DNA from: Pseudoalteromonas viridis
GTDB taxonomy: Bacteria; Pseudomonadota; Gammaproteobacteria; Enterobacterales; Alteromonadaceae
NCBI RefSeq assembly: GCF_017742995.1
Contig: NZ_CP072425.1
Coordinates: forward strand, 1,860,001 to 1,924,000
DNA: 64,000 nt
Reading direction: 5' to 3'
The position numbers and the translations under genes are program-made. Under the pieces are notes generated by a model. The model did not search any database, was not told where the DNA came from, and saw only the letters and a program-made list of their open reading frames with translations. Below are positions 27,168 through 38,655 of this stretch, one piece after another. Position 1 is the stretch's first letter, and each line of letters opens with the position of its first letter.

Positions 27168-29033
27168 ATGGCACTGTGGGGTGGACGCTTTTCGTCTGGG
27201 CCGGATGCGGCCTTTAAACAATTTAATGATTCCTTGCCGTTTGACTATCAGCTGGCTGAACAGGATATTGTCGGCTCGATAGCCTGGGCGGGCGCACTCA
27301 AGCAGGTGCAAGTCTTGAGCGCCGATGAACATGTCGAGCTGGTGGCGGCGTTGCAGGCGTTACTGGACGAGGCCAGTGTTGATCCGCGCGCCATTGCGAC
27401 GGCCGGGTATGAAGACATTCACTCCTATGTGGAAGCACGACTGATCGACAAAGTGGGCGATCTGGGCAAAAAGCTCCACACCGGACGCAGTCGTAACGAT
27501 CAGGTGGCCACCGACTTTCGCTTGTGGTGTCGCGACACGGCAGGCACTGTACTCGAAGCGCTTGAGGCGCTTAAAGCGGCTTTTGTTGCGCTGGCAGAGC
27601 GTGAGCTGGGCACTATTTTACCAGGTTATACCCACCTGCAACGGGCACAACCAGTCTTATTCAGCCACTGGTGCATGGCCTATGTAGAAATGCTGGAGCG
27701 TGATACCTTGCGCCTGCAGGATGCCGTGACACGCTTGAATGAATGCCCGCTTGGCAGCGGCGCACTGGCGGGCACCGCCTACGATATCGACAGAGAGCAG
27801 CTGGCTGCGGAGCTGAACTTTCGCTGTGCCACCCGCAATAGCCTAGATGCGGTGTCGGACCGGGATTTTGTGCTGGAACTACTGAGCTGTGCCTCTATTT
27901 CTATGTTGCATTTGTCGCGCCTTGCCGAGGATATGATTTTTTATAACTCCGGAGAAGCTGGCTTTATTGAGCTGGGCGACAACGTGACATCCGGCTCGTC
28001 TTTAATGCCACAAAAGAAAAACCCCGATGCGCTGGAGCTGATCCGGGGTAAAACCGGCCGGGTATTTGGTGCTTTCAGTGCCATGATGATGACATTAAAA
28101 GCACTACCGCTGGCTTACAATAAAGACATGCAGGAAGACAAAGAAGGCGTATTCGACGCCATGCCAACCTGGCTGGCCGCGTTGCATATGGCCCAGTCCT
28201 GTATTGAAAGTGTCAAAGTCAATGGCGATAAAACCAAGCAGGCAGCGCAGGGCGGACACGCCAATGCCACTGAGCTGGCCGACTACTTGGTTGCTAAAGG
28301 GATCCCATTCCGTGAAGGCCATCACATTGTCGGTCAGCTGGTACAGCTTGCGTTGAGTGAACAAAAAAATCTGGAAGATCTCAGCCTGGCGCAATTTCAG
28401 TCGGTCTGTGCACAGATAGAGCAGGATGTTTACCCGGTATTACAACTGGATGCCTGCATTGCAGCGCGCAGTGCGAAAGGCGGCACTTCAGTGGCGCAGG
28501 TGTCAGCGGCCATAGGTGCGGCGAAAAAAAAACAGCAAATCACGGTACGTGACGCGACCTTAAACGATGTAGAAGCCATCGCAGGGTTGATCCAGTACTG
28601 GGCTAAGGTAGGTGAAAACCTGCCCCGGGCCAAAAGCGATATGATCCACAGTATCAATGAGTTTGCTGTGACTGAGGTCGACGGCAAGGTCACCGGCTGT
28701 GCGTCGCTGTATATTTATGACACGGGTCTGGCCGAGATCCGTTCACTCGGGGTGGACCCTTCGGTGAAGGTGAAAGGCCAGGGACAGTTGTTGGTGTCGC
28801 ACTTGCTGGATAAGGCCAAGCGCCTGGCACTGAAGCGCGTTATTGTATTGACGCGGGTGCCCGGCTTTTTCGATAAGCAAGGCTTTAGTGGGTGCAGCAA
28901 AGACAGTCTTCCTGAAAAAGTCATGAAAGACTGCGAATTGTGTCTGCGTAAAAACAACTGCGATGAAGTGGCGATGGAGTTTATGTTGCAAGCTGCAAAG
29001 CCTGAACGTATTCCCTGCCAGTTTGTGGCCTGA
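27168..29033 (+). CDS. argH: Fused argininosuccinate lyase / N-acetylglutamate synthase, ArgH(A)
   Basis: Bifunctional 621-residue protein. Residues 1-~455 are argininosuccinate lyase: [20 protein letters not shown] at the start, [14 protein letters not shown] near 105 and [21 protein letters not shown] near 275 carrying the catalytic serine. Residues ~465-621 are a GNAT acetyltransferase domain ([18 protein letters not shown], then [20 protein letters not shown] as the acetyl-CoA site). This supplies the first step of the pathway, N-acetylglutamate synthesis. The fusion replaces a separate argA and is known in Moritella and other Alteromonadales and Vibrionales relatives. It ends the arg operon, so one operon covers nearly the whole pathway. 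Confidence 0.95.
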   Translation: MALWGGRFSSGPDAAFKQFNDSLPFDYQLAEQDIVGSIAWAGALKQVQVLSADEHVELVAALQALLDEASVDPRAIATAGYEDIHSYVEARLIDKVGDLGKKLHTGRSRNDQVATDFRLWCRDTAGTVLEALEALKAAFVALAERELGTILPGYTHLQRAQPVLFSHWCMAYVEMLERDTLRLQDAVTRLNECPLGSGALAGTAYDIDREQLAAELNFRCATRNSLDAVSDRDFVLELLSCASISMLHLSRLAEDMIFYNSGEAGFIELGDNVTSGSSLMPQKKNPDALELIRGKTGRVFGAFSAMMMTLKALPLAYNKDMQEDKEGVFDAMPTWLAALHMAQSCIESVKVNGDKTKQAAQGGHANATELADYLVAKGIPFREGHHIVGQLVQLALSEQKNLEDLSLAQFQSVCAQIEQDVYPVLQLDACIAARSAKGGTSVAQVSAAIGAAKKKQQITVRDATLNDVEAIAGLIQYWAKVGENLPRAKSDMIHSINEFAVTEVDGKVTGCASLYIYDTGLAEIRSLGVDPSVKVKGQGQLLVSHLLDKAKRLALKRVIVLTRVPGFFDKQGFSGCSKDSLPEKVMKDCELCLRKNNCDEVAMEFMLQAAKPERIPCQFVA

Positions 29034-29055
29034 AATCTGGCTCACAGTGATATGC

Positions 29056-29085
29056 GCCGCCCAAATATAAGTCGGGCGGCAATCT
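29056..29085. terminator. Probable bidirectional terminator after argH(A)
   Basis: GCCGCCC and GGGCGGC form a 7-base GC-rich stem around an 11-base loop, followed by AATCTTTT on the plus strand. It lies between the convergent argH(A) and Wzi-like genes. Confidence 0.65.
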
Positions 29086-29086
29086 T

Positions 29087-30963
<1,877 letters not shown>

Positions 30964-31106
30964 TTATCAAGCTTGCGACACAATATCACTGGTCTGATTT
31001 CAAAATGAAAATTTAATGTTATTCCCATTTAGTGCTATTTTCACTGTGCGTTATAACCGAAAGGTCAATATCGCCTCATTAATTACGTGTTATCAGAGAA
31101 CCGAAT

Positions 31107-31763
31107 ATGAACACCAAGGAAAAAATTATTCGTACCAGCATTGCCTTGTTTAACTTACATGGCGAGCGGGCAATTACTACTAATCACATTGCTTCCAACA
31201 TGGGGATCAGTCCAGGTAACCTGTATTACCACTTTAAAAACAAAGAAGATATCATCCGCAATATTTTTGCCCTGTATAGCGAGCACCTGAGTACGCATTT
31301 TAAGCCTTTAGCCGCCCATGATGAGCCGGTTGAACAGCTTACTCAGTACCTTGATTCGTTATTTGAATTGATGTGGCGATACCATTTTTTCTACGACAAC
31401 CTGAACGATATCCTGGCTCGCGATGACGTCCTTAAAAAAGACTATATTGCGTTTCAGGCACGTTTGTTTGAGCAGGTGAAGGCCGTTGTGATCGGGCTAC
31501 GTGAGGCCGAAGTGATTGCCATCAGTAACGACGATGCCAACGAGCTGGCGCATATGCTGAAGATGGTGGTGAGCTTTTGGACGCCCTATGTCAAAGCGCG
31601 CAGAATGACCGGGGTGCTGGAACAACAGGACATCTACAATGGCATCGTGAAGGTATTAATGCTGTTTAAACCCTATGCGACCTCACTCAGTCGGGACAAA
31701 ATCCAACAGCTACAGGAGCATTATCAGGCGATGGCGGACGCCGCATTGCCCAGTATTGCCTGA
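31107..31763 (+). CDS. TetR-family transcriptional regulator
   Basis: 218-residue repressor-type protein. The N-terminal helix-turn-helix spans residues ~1-50: KEKIIRTSIALFNLHGERAI, then NHIASNMGISPGNLYYHFKNKEDII, where GNLYYHFKNK is the recognition helix typical of the family. The remaining helices form the ligand and dimer domain, which resembles the group often annotated as a TetR C-terminal domain of unknown ligand. It sits alone between coaD (divergent) and thiI, so its targets cannot be told from context. Confidence 0.9.
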   Translation: MNTKEKIIRTSIALFNLHGERAITTNHIASNMGISPGNLYYHFKNKEDIIRNIFALYSEHLSTHFKPLAAHDEPVEQLTQYLDSLFELMWRYHFFYDNLNDILARDDVLKKDYIAFQARLFEQVKAVVIGLREAEVIAISNDDANELAHMLKMVVSFWTPYVKARRMTGVLEQQDIYNGIVKVLMLFKPYATSLSRDKIQQLQEHYQAMADAALPSIA

Positions 31764-31889
31764 CCCCACAGACCAGAAAAAGCTGGTTATCCTCTGTATA
31801 TTTCCTAGTCTTTAATAAGTCTGCTATAATCGCGCGCCCGTTGTCGGCGCGCCAATTGCGCATTCATGTCCAAACCAAGAGTGACTTCT

Positions 31890-33347
31890 ATGTTTAAATT
31901 TATCGTCAAACTGCACCCCGAAATCGTGATCAAAAGTAAATCGGTTCGCAAACGCTTTACTATGGTACTCGAGCGAAACATCAAACTGGTGCTATGCCGC
32001 TTTGATGAAAAAGTGACGGTGAAGAATAACTGGGACAACATCACTGTGGTGACGCAGAGCGAAGACCCTGCAATTCGCAAGGCGTTTATCAGCGGCCTGG
32101 GGCGCATTCCTGGCATTGTTCAGTTTCTGGAAGTACAGGAAACCACTTTTGAAACCCTGGACGACATTTATCAAAAAGCCCTGCCGCTGGTGGGTCCGCA
32201 AATCGAAAATAAAACTTTCTGTGTACGCGTTAAGCGCCAGGGCGATCATGATTTTACCTCCAGTGATGTAGAAAGGTATGTTGGCGGCGGTCTGAATCAG
32301 AACGTGCCGGGTGCGCGGGTGCAGCTACGCAAGCCCGATGTGACGGTTAAAATTGAGGTGAAGGGCGACCGTGCCTATATCGTGACCACTAAACATCTGG
32401 GCATGGGTGGCTTCCCACTGCCAACACAGGAAGATGTATTATCTTTGATGTCGGGTGGCTTTGACTCGGGCGTGGCCAGCTACCAGATGATCCGCAAAGG
32501 GGCGAGAACCCACTTTCTGTTTTTTAACCTCGGTGGTGCAGCCCACGAGATTGGGGTTAAACAGGTGAGCCACTATTTATGGAAGCAATACAGCTCAACC
32601 CACAAAGTGCGTTTTATCACGGTCGACTTCGAGCCTGTGGTCGCTGAGATCCTCGAAAACATCGAAAGCAGTCAGATGGGTGTTGTGCTTAAGCGGATGA
32701 TGATGCGCGCAGGCTCCGCAGTCGCTGAGCGTTTTGGTATTCAGGCACTGGTAACCGGTGAGTGTATTGGTCAGGTATCCAGCCAGACGCTGGCGAACCT
32801 GAATGTGATTGACCGCGTGACCGATACGCTGATCTTACGTCCTCTGATCCAATACGACAAAGAAGAGATCATTCGCATTGCACGCCAGATAGGCACGTGT
32901 GAAATGGCAGAGTCGATGCCGGAATACTGTGGTGTGATTTCGAAAAAGCCAACGGTGAAAGCTAAGCTGGAAAAAATCGAAGCGGAAGAAAGCAAGTTTG
33001 ACTTTGATGTGCTGGACACTGTGGTTGAAAATGCCGTCGTGAAGGACATCCGTGAGATTGAGGCCGAAGCGAAAGAAGAAGTTAAAGAAGCGGAAAATGT
33101 CAGTGACCTGCCGGCGGGTGCCGTGGTGGTAGATATCCGCTCTCCGGAAGAAGAAGATGCCGAGCCGCTTGAGCTCGATGGAATTGAAGTGATCCATTTG
33201 CCGTTTTTCCGCCTGGCTACTAAGTTTGGTGACCTGCCTCAGGACAAAGACTACTACCTGTACTGTAACAAGGGCGTGATGAGTCAGTTACAGGCGTTGA
33301 TCCTGCACGAGAACGGCTTTGCAAACGTCAGAGTATACCGTCCATAG
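31890..33347 (+). CDS. thiI: tRNA 4-thiouridine synthase / thiamine sulfurtransferase
   Basis: Transfers sulfur to U8 of tRNAs and to ThiS in thiamine synthesis. I chose the ATG at 31890 because [22 protein letters not shown] aligns with the normal N-terminus; an ATG 8 codons upstream is also open. Residues ~60-165 are the THUMP domain. The PP-loop [17 protein letters not shown] lies near residue 190. The C-terminal rhodanese domain carries its reactive cysteine in [17 protein letters not shown] near residue 465. Length is 485 residues, as in E. coli ThiI. Confidence 0.95.
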   Translation: MFKFIVKLHPEIVIKSKSVRKRFTMVLERNIKLVLCRFDEKVTVKNNWDNITVVTQSEDPAIRKAFISGLGRIPGIVQFLEVQETTFETLDDIYQKALPLVGPQIENKTFCVRVKRQGDHDFTSSDVERYVGGGLNQNVPGARVQLRKPDVTVKIEVKGDRAYIVTTKHLGMGGFPLPTQEDVLSLMSGGFDSGVASYQMIRKGARTHFLFFNLGGAAHEIGVKQVSHYLWKQYSSTHKVRFITVDFEPVVAEILENIESSQMGVVLKRMMMRAGSAVAERFGIQALVTGECIGQVSSQTLANLNVIDRVTDTLILRPLIQYDKEEIIRIARQIGTCEMAESMPEYCGVISKKPTVKAKLEKIEAEESKFDFDVLDTVVENAVVKDIREIEAEAKEEVKEAENVSDLPAGAVVVDIRSPEEEDAEPLELDGIEVIHLPFFRLATKFGDLPQDKDYYLYCNKGVMSQLQALILHENGFANVRVYRP

Positions 33348-33397
33348 CGAGACCTTCTGCACTGTGGCTGAGCAAATCCGCTCAGCCACACATGACC

Positions 33398-34411
33398 TTA
33401 CCCCAGCGTGACCTTTTTCAACGCAACACCCGAGCGACTCAGGGCTGACTCAACCAGCCGGGTAGTCAGTGGATCGCGACTGCTGCCATGCTGCATCCAA
33501 ACCAAAGACTGAGCGTGACGGGCAGATACCCCAGCCTCATCCTGTAGCGCACTAAGATAATGACGGGCAAAGATTGCCTGACTGGTCATATCATTAGAGA
33601 TATTCAGGATCCCAGGGTGCACACATTTTTCCTCAGTGCTTGCTGTTTTTGTGGCTGAGATAAAGCGGGTCGTGTTGTTTGCCAGCAACCTGACCTTGGC
33701 AAATACCGCCTGGTTGAGCACAGCTATTTTGGTAAGCGCATCCAGTTGCTCTGCATAGTGGACCAGATCATCGGCTGCCAGCAATGTGTGTGCTATGGCG
33801 CGCTCTGGTGCAACGGGCTGACCATGCTGATCGGTCAGTTGGCCCAGATAGACGAGGTGATCGGCACGTTTGGCGCTGGCAAGCACGCGTACATTTGGTA
33901 GTGCGTTCGGCAGAGCCAGCGTTTCCCACTGTGAGGTATAACGGGTGTTGATAAAACGAGCCGGGGCGAGATCCACACCCAGCGCCTTGCTTGCTGAGGC
34001 CATCAGTGGCGCAGTCGGTGGCAGGTCCTGTTCAGTGTGATAGGCGATGGTGATCTGCTGAGCGCTTACCCCCTGCGCGAGCAGGTGCTTCAGGCTGGCG
34101 TATAGCAGCTTGCTATCAACGCTGTAGGGAAACGGCTTATTCGTCACCACACCCAGTACAATTAACACCTGCTGATCCGCACGGATAGCTAAGTCCAGTG
34201 TGTCTGTCAGGGTCATATACTGAGCGTGCAACTGGTCTTGCTCCTGCAAGCCAGCATTTTTCAGTGTGGCAGTGGCAACCACGCCCTGATGTACATCAAT
34301 GGTGTTTTGCCAGGCAAAAGTGGGCGCGCTGGTTGCCAGTGCGCCCAGTCCCAGCCCGGTGCCCTTTAAAAAGGAGCGCCTGGACAGGGAGGTATGTTGC
34401 TGAGTTTTCAT
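33398..34411 (-). CDS. Tat-exported protein, possibly DUF362-like
   Basis: 337-residue protein with a twin-arginine signal (SLSRRSFLKGTGLGLGALA) at residues 8-26, ending near APTFAW, so a folded protein is exported. The next part, LDLAIRADQQVLIVLGVVTNKPFP and LKHLLAQGVSAQQITIAYHTEQ, has the alpha/beta pattern of DUF362-type proteins. The KxN metal or ligand motif is not obvious, so that assignment is weak. CVHPGILNISND near residue 265 is the only cysteine-bearing motif. It is the last gene of the LAAO/decarboxylase operon, 3 bases after the previous stop. Function unknown. Confidence 0.6.
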   Translation of the reverse strand: MKTQQHTSLSRRSFLKGTGLGLGALATSAPTFAWQNTIDVHQGVVATATLKNAGLQEQDQLHAQYMTLTDTLDLAIRADQQVLIVLGVVTNKPFPYSVDSKLLYASLKHLLAQGVSAQQITIAYHTEQDLPPTAPLMASASKALGVDLAPARFINTRYTSQWETLALPNALPNVRVLASAKRADHLVYLGQLTDQHGQPVAPERAIAHTLLAADDLVHYAEQLDALTKIAVLNQAVFAKVRLLANNTTRFISATKTASTEEKCVHPGILNISNDMTSQAIFARHYLSALQDEAGVSARHAQSLVWMQHGSSRDPLTTRLVESALSRSGVALKKVTLG

Positions 34412-34414
34412 AGA

Positions 34415-35347
34415 TTAAGAAACCTTTTGATAAAGAGCCAGGTATTCAGGAAGTGCTTGATGCGATGTCAGCGCATGCATATCGACCAGCTTAAAGCCAT
34501 ACTGGGTCAGCTCCCGATGCCAGCTTGTGGCGGGGGACAGGCGTGCACGCTGAGCAGCGGCTTGCTGCCAGGGTTGCCCTTCGAACAGATTGGCCCAGTC
34601 ATTGAGCACCGCAGCAAAATGCTGTTGCAGCGGCTGTTGCACGTCATAAAGGCGCATTGCAAGGTGACCGCCGGCGCGCATTTTCTGGCTCAGTCCAGAC
34701 ATCATCTGAGTGAACACCGGTTTGCTATAGCAATGTGGGCCATCGTAGATGGCTGCCAGTTGTAAGTGCGTGTTGTCCGCCAGCGTCAGCGCTTGCTGCT
34801 CGACTTCGGTTGTGGTGGCGATGCTGATCATGTCTGAGCGCGCTATCGGACTATGAGCCGCAGGCATAGTCCGGGTAACGGTCAGCTTAGTGCCACTTAC
34901 CTGAGGCAGCTGAGCGATGGGATCAAAACTGCTATTGGGTAAGCCAAAACTGATATATCCATCCACCGGCGAGGTGGAGACAAGATCCTGCAAAGACTCA
35001 AGACACTGCATCTGGCGATCCTGATAGCGGTGCATATTGATCAGGCCCAGGTTCATTGAGTCTTGCGTCAGCAACTTATTGAGACGCGTGTAGATGGCGT
35101 CCTCACTATCCAGCTGCGCAATACACTGGATCGCCTGGGTGTGGATCTCGGCATCCTGATACAGGTGTAATTGCTGAGCCAGTAGTGGCAGTAATTCAGT
35201 CAGACGGTGTTTATTTAGGTAGAGTGCATGATAGCTGTTCTCCTGATTCAACAAAGCTCTGACCAGCGGAGAGGCTGCAACCTGACAGCCGGTGAGTCCT
35301 GCAAGTGCGAAACTGCTTTTTAAAAACGTACGCCGCGACAATGTCAT
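34415..35347 (-). CDS. Tat-signal, probable lipoprotein of unknown function
   Basis: 310-residue protein beginning TLSRRTFLKSSFALAGLTGCQ: a twin-arginine motif followed by LTGC, which reads as a lipobox, so it may be a Tat-exported lipoprotein. The body contains a segment LQLAAIYDGPHCYSKPVFTQMMSGLSQKMRAGG with the flavour of a class I methyltransferase strand and helix. Motif I of a methyltransferase is not seen. The function cannot be assigned. It follows the ThDP-enzyme gene with an AAGG site just before ATG and precedes the other Tat protein by 3 bases. Confidence 0.6.
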   Translation of the reverse strand: MTLSRRTFLKSSFALAGLTGCQVAASPLVRALLNQENSYHALYLNKHRLTELLPLLAQQLHLYQDAEIHTQAIQCIAQLDSEDAIYTRLNKLLTQDSMNLGLINMHRYQDRQMQCLESLQDLVSTSPVDGYISFGLPNSSFDPIAQLPQVSGTKLTVTRTMPAAHSPIARSDMISIATTTEVEQQALTLADNTHLQLAAIYDGPHCYSKPVFTQMMSGLSQKMRAGGHLAMRLYDVQQPLQQHFAAVLNDWANLFEGQPWQQAAAQRARLSPATSWHRELTQYGFKLVDMHALTSHQALPEYLALYQKVS

Positions 35348-35425
35348 CCTTATACCCTTGTGCTGAAGAGGCGTAAACGCCTCTTAAAACGATTAAATAA
35401 CGAGATAATTAACGAACTAAGTGAC

Positions 35426-37120
35426 TTAAATACCTAAGAAAGCGCGGTTTTCAGCCGGCAGATCTTTCATTGGGATCTGGGCTGCTATCACGCAGGGCTG
35501 ATCCGGGCGCGCATGGGCGTGACGCAATGCGCCCAGCAAGTCTTCATAGCTGGTCACCCGAAGGCCGATCCCGCCGTTATAAACGTGTGGCATATTTTCG
35601 TATTTCCAGCCGTTAAGCGTCACGTAGTCCAGTGGTGCTTTGTCTGGCTCGGTAAAGAAAGTGCCGTCGATCAGGAACTGTTCAATGGCGTACGAGCCGT
35701 TATCTATAATCACTATGATGCCGGGTATTTGGTTCTGCACGAATGAGGAGAATGCCTGCGACACCATCTGGAAGCCGCCATCCCCGGTGACTATCAGTGG
35801 TCGTTTACCCGTTGCATAATAGGCACCGATCGCCGCCGGTGTCCCCTGGCCGATTGACAACCAGATTGGGTTGGCCAGGAAACACTGAGTATCCAGCACG
35901 GGAATATCGGCACCTGGGAAGCTGGCCAGACAGGTATCCAGGCAGATGTAATACGGGTCGTTTTGCTCCATCAGGAAATCCCCGATTGCGGCAAAGATCC
36001 CATCGTGGCCCAGAGTACCGCTGTAAGGATTATCACCCAGCTTGGACTGCCACTGTGCGCGACGATCCTGATAGGTTTGTCCGGCGACGGTGGGGATCTG
36101 GCGATCGGTGCGGCTCAATTCAGGCAGCTGGTTGAGTGATTCCAAAGAGGCGCCCAGCGACAGTTTAGGCAGCACTTCGGTCCCTATCATGGCTTTATTA
36201 AAGGCCACGCGGAGTAGCTTGTCACCCAAAGTGGTGACCATGTGGCGATGGTCAATGCCAAACAAACAGCCTAATGCGATGACGCAATCGGATGATTCAA
36301 CGCCCTGAGTCACAGTAGACGGGGCCAGATCACTGTCGTAGACACCGCAAAATAAAGGATGAGACTCACTGATCAAAGATTTAGAGAGCAAGGTGGTGTA
36401 AAAGGGCAGGTTCTGCGCTTCGACAAAACGCAGTGCCTCATCAATTAGGCCAAAGCGCACCAGTTCGGCACCGAGCAAGACCACCGGATTATTTGCCTGA
36501 GCGAGCTTGTCAGCGACGGCATTGGTGAATGCCCGTGCACCGCGTCTAAAGCGTCTCGGGCTGTAAGCCAGGTTCGGTGAAAAGTGACCAATGGGTTGCT
36601 TCCACAGATCCTGGGGGATCTCGATGTAAACCGGACCAGAGCGCTCCATCGCCATGATCAGCAAACGGTCAATGCGATCTGCTGCGCCTTCCAGGGTACG
36701 GATCTCGGCCGCACCCAGGGTGAGTTTACGAAATACCTTAAGGTCGGTTTTGCCAAAGCCGGTGGAGTGAGAGAACAGCACGTCATACTCAGCTTCCAGG
36801 CGCAAATCTTTGTCAGTAGGGCCACCATTGATCACTGCTAAGGGAACACGTTCGGTTAGCGCACTGGCAATCCCATTGGCCATGCTGAGCGTACCAACAC
36901 CATAGGCGACTGACACCGCGCCAATTGCGCCCTGTCGACCATAACCATCGGCAGCATAACCGGCTTCCAGCTCATTGACGGTGTTAACAAACTGCATATC
37001 CGGATCGGCCACCAGGCTGTCGATAAAATCCGAACATGAGGTACCGGGCACCCCGAATACGTGATAACAACCAAGTTGCTTTAATCTGAGTGTAATAAAC
37101 TCAGCAACAGTGTAAGACAT
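35426..37120 (-). CDS. ThDP-dependent 2-keto-acid decarboxylase-like enzyme
   Basis: 564 residues, pyruvate/indolepyruvate/phenylpyruvate decarboxylase family. The N-terminal PYR domain has the cofactor-activating Glu50 in NTVNELEAGYAADGYGR. The middle domain spans ~190-330. The PP domain has the magnesium/ThDP motif TGDGGFQ followed 25 residues later by IIDNGSYAIEQF. At residues 118-119 the usual catalytic His-His pair of decarboxylases (HHTLG) reads His-Ser (SHSTG), so the enzyme may not be a standard decarboxylase. It could be an acyloin-forming carboligase, although that is inference. No signal peptide. AAGGAAAG precedes the ATG. It follows the amine oxidase gene after 17 bases, which suggests that the keto acid made by that enzyme is its substrate. 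Confidence 0.8.
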   Translation of the reverse strand: MSYTVAEFITLRLKQLGCYHVFGVPGTSCSDFIDSLVADPDMQFVNTVNELEAGYAADGYGRQGAIGAVSVAYGVGTLSMANGIASALTERVPLAVINGGPTDKDLRLEAEYDVLFSHSTGFGKTDLKVFRKLTLGAAEIRTLEGAADRIDRLLIMAMERSGPVYIEIPQDLWKQPIGHFSPNLAYSPRRFRRGARAFTNAVADKLAQANNPVVLLGAELVRFGLIDEALRFVEAQNLPFYTTLLSKSLISESHPLFCGVYDSDLAPSTVTQGVESSDCVIALGCLFGIDHRHMVTTLGDKLLRVAFNKAMIGTEVLPKLSLGASLESLNQLPELSRTDRQIPTVAGQTYQDRRAQWQSKLGDNPYSGTLGHDGIFAAIGDFLMEQNDPYYICLDTCLASFPGADIPVLDTQCFLANPIWLSIGQGTPAAIGAYYATGKRPLIVTGDGGFQMVSQAFSSFVQNQIPGIIVIIDNGSYAIEQFLIDGTFFTEPDKAPLDYVTLNGWKYENMPHVYNGGIGLRVTSYEDLLGALRHAHARPDQPCVIAAQIPMKDLPAENRAFLGI

Positions 37121-37137
37121 CTTCTTTCCTTATCTAG

Positions 37138-38631
37138 TTATGCTTTTTCACTTATATACTGAACGGCTTCCAGCGCCGAGATCAGCGCGCCCTGGATCCA
37201 CGAGTGGAACATAGAGCAATGTTCCCCGGCAAAGCACAAACGCTGCTCGGGCTGAGTCATCAGTGCATAGAAGTCCTGATGATCTCTGGGGTTGAAAAAG
37301 GCGTAAGCGCCCGCCGAATGGGTATGGTTAGTCCAGCTCCAGCGCAGCACACTTAAAATATCGTCGCGCTCAATATAGGGGTGCACTTTCTTTAGCTCAG
37401 TGTAGATAAACTCTTTCAGCTCTAAGTTGTTCAGTGTGTCCATCCGGCGCGCATGCTGGCCCCAGGTGTAAGAGGCCAGCAGGTAGCTGGGTGAACGTGA
37501 TACCTGAGGGTCTCGTTGTCTGGCGTTATCCGCGGGAAACCAGGTGTGGCCTAAGCCCACATCATAAATGGTACTGCCGCCGTAAATGCCTTCGTTGAGC
37601 TCCCAGAAACGGTTTTTAGTCCGGATCAGCACTTTGGTTGCTGAGTCATAATTGACCTGAGCAAAAGCGCGCAACTTGCCGGGGTCGATAGACTGATTAA
37701 AGTCGATTTTGCCAAGCACCCCGAATGGCAATGTACAAATCGCAAAATCTGAGCGCAGGGTGTGCTTAGAGCGATCTCTGAGCTGGTACGTCACTTCAAC
37801 GCCATTGGCCAGATTGTTGACAGCAACAACGCGTGCACCGGCTTTGAACTGTACTTTATGTTGGATCTTGTCGAACAGCTTACGCGGCAGCAGATCGGTA
37901 CCACCCACCACCTCGTCGAAGCCATCAAACCAGACTCGCTCAAGCTCTTCCCTGAGGTGCTCTGTCAAAGAGGTGTGCATCAAAGTTGAGACGCCATAAA
38001 TCGCGCTGACGTATTCCAGCGCATCCAGACTGAGGCCGGCGGCGATGAAAGCGTCTTTTAACGACATTTCATCCAGCGCTTTGAGCTTATCACTGCGTAA
38101 AGTCCGATCGTAAAGTGCACGCTGTTCATCACTGCTGAGTGAATTCAACACCTCAGTGATTGCGATTTCCCACATGTTATCGGCAGACATTTTTTGCTCT
38201 CTTTCAGTCAAAGCAAAATGCTGCTTCAATTGCTCAAAACCGGCTTCAGTACGTGGTATTTTCTGGCCCCGGATCATGGCATAGGTTTTGTCATTTTCCT
38301 GCACGAAATGGCGCATCTTTAGACCCATTTCACTGATGTAATGCCGGGTCAGGTGGTGCTCTGTTGGGATCCGCATCGCGCCCAGCTCGGCGTACAGTTT
38401 GTCAGACTCACGCAATGTTCTGACGCGCCCGCCAATGTGGCTGGGATCCGCTTCCAGCAGCGTGACTTTGGCGCCCAGTCTGAGCAACTCATAGGCGGCG
38501 CAGAGCCCCGCCACACCGGCGCCGATAATAGTCACCGTTGGGCGTGTAGTCAGGCTGTTGATTGCCAGTGACCGAATGCTGTTCAGTGTGATCATAGGAT
38601 CCGGTACTGAGTTAGAAATACCTTTTTGCAT
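37138..38631 (-). CDS. Flavin amine oxidase, L-amino-acid oxidase-like
   Basis: 497-residue FAD enzyme. I chose the ATG at 38631, with AAGGA about 9 bases upstream. The dinucleotide-binding motif TVTIIGAGVAGLCAAYELLRLG lies near residue 34, continuing IGGRVRTL, and the FAD C-terminal motif RLCFAGEHCSMFHSWIQGAL near residue 460. Near residue 90, ELGAMRIP matches the GAMR motif whose arginine contacts the carboxylate of amino acid substrates in L-amino-acid oxidases. It probably turns an L-amino acid into a 2-keto acid with ammonia and hydrogen peroxide. The gene before the decarboxylase-like gene makes an aromatic or branched amino acid plausible. LAAOs are antibacterial in several Pseudoalteromonas. 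No export signal is visible. Confidence 0.8.
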   Translation of the reverse strand: MQKGISNSVPDPMITLNSIRSLAINSLTTRPTVTIIGAGVAGLCAAYELLRLGAKVTLLEADPSHIGGRVRTLRESDKLYAELGAMRIPTEHHLTRHYISEMGLKMRHFVQENDKTYAMIRGQKIPRTEAGFEQLKQHFALTEREQKMSADNMWEIAITEVLNSLSSDEQRALYDRTLRSDKLKALDEMSLKDAFIAAGLSLDALEYVSAIYGVSTLMHTSLTEHLREELERVWFDGFDEVVGGTDLLPRKLFDKIQHKVQFKAGARVVAVNNLANGVEVTYQLRDRSKHTLRSDFAICTLPFGVLGKIDFNQSIDPGKLRAFAQVNYDSATKVLIRTKNRFWELNEGIYGGSTIYDVGLGHTWFPADNARQRDPQVSRSPSYLLASYTWGQHARRMDTLNNLELKEFIYTELKKVHPYIERDDILSVLRWSWTNHTHSAGAYAFFNPRDHQDFYALMTQPEQRLCFAGEHCSMFHSWIQGALISALEAVQYISEKA

Positions 38632-38655
38632 ACTTTTCAATCCTTGTTTGCGTAA

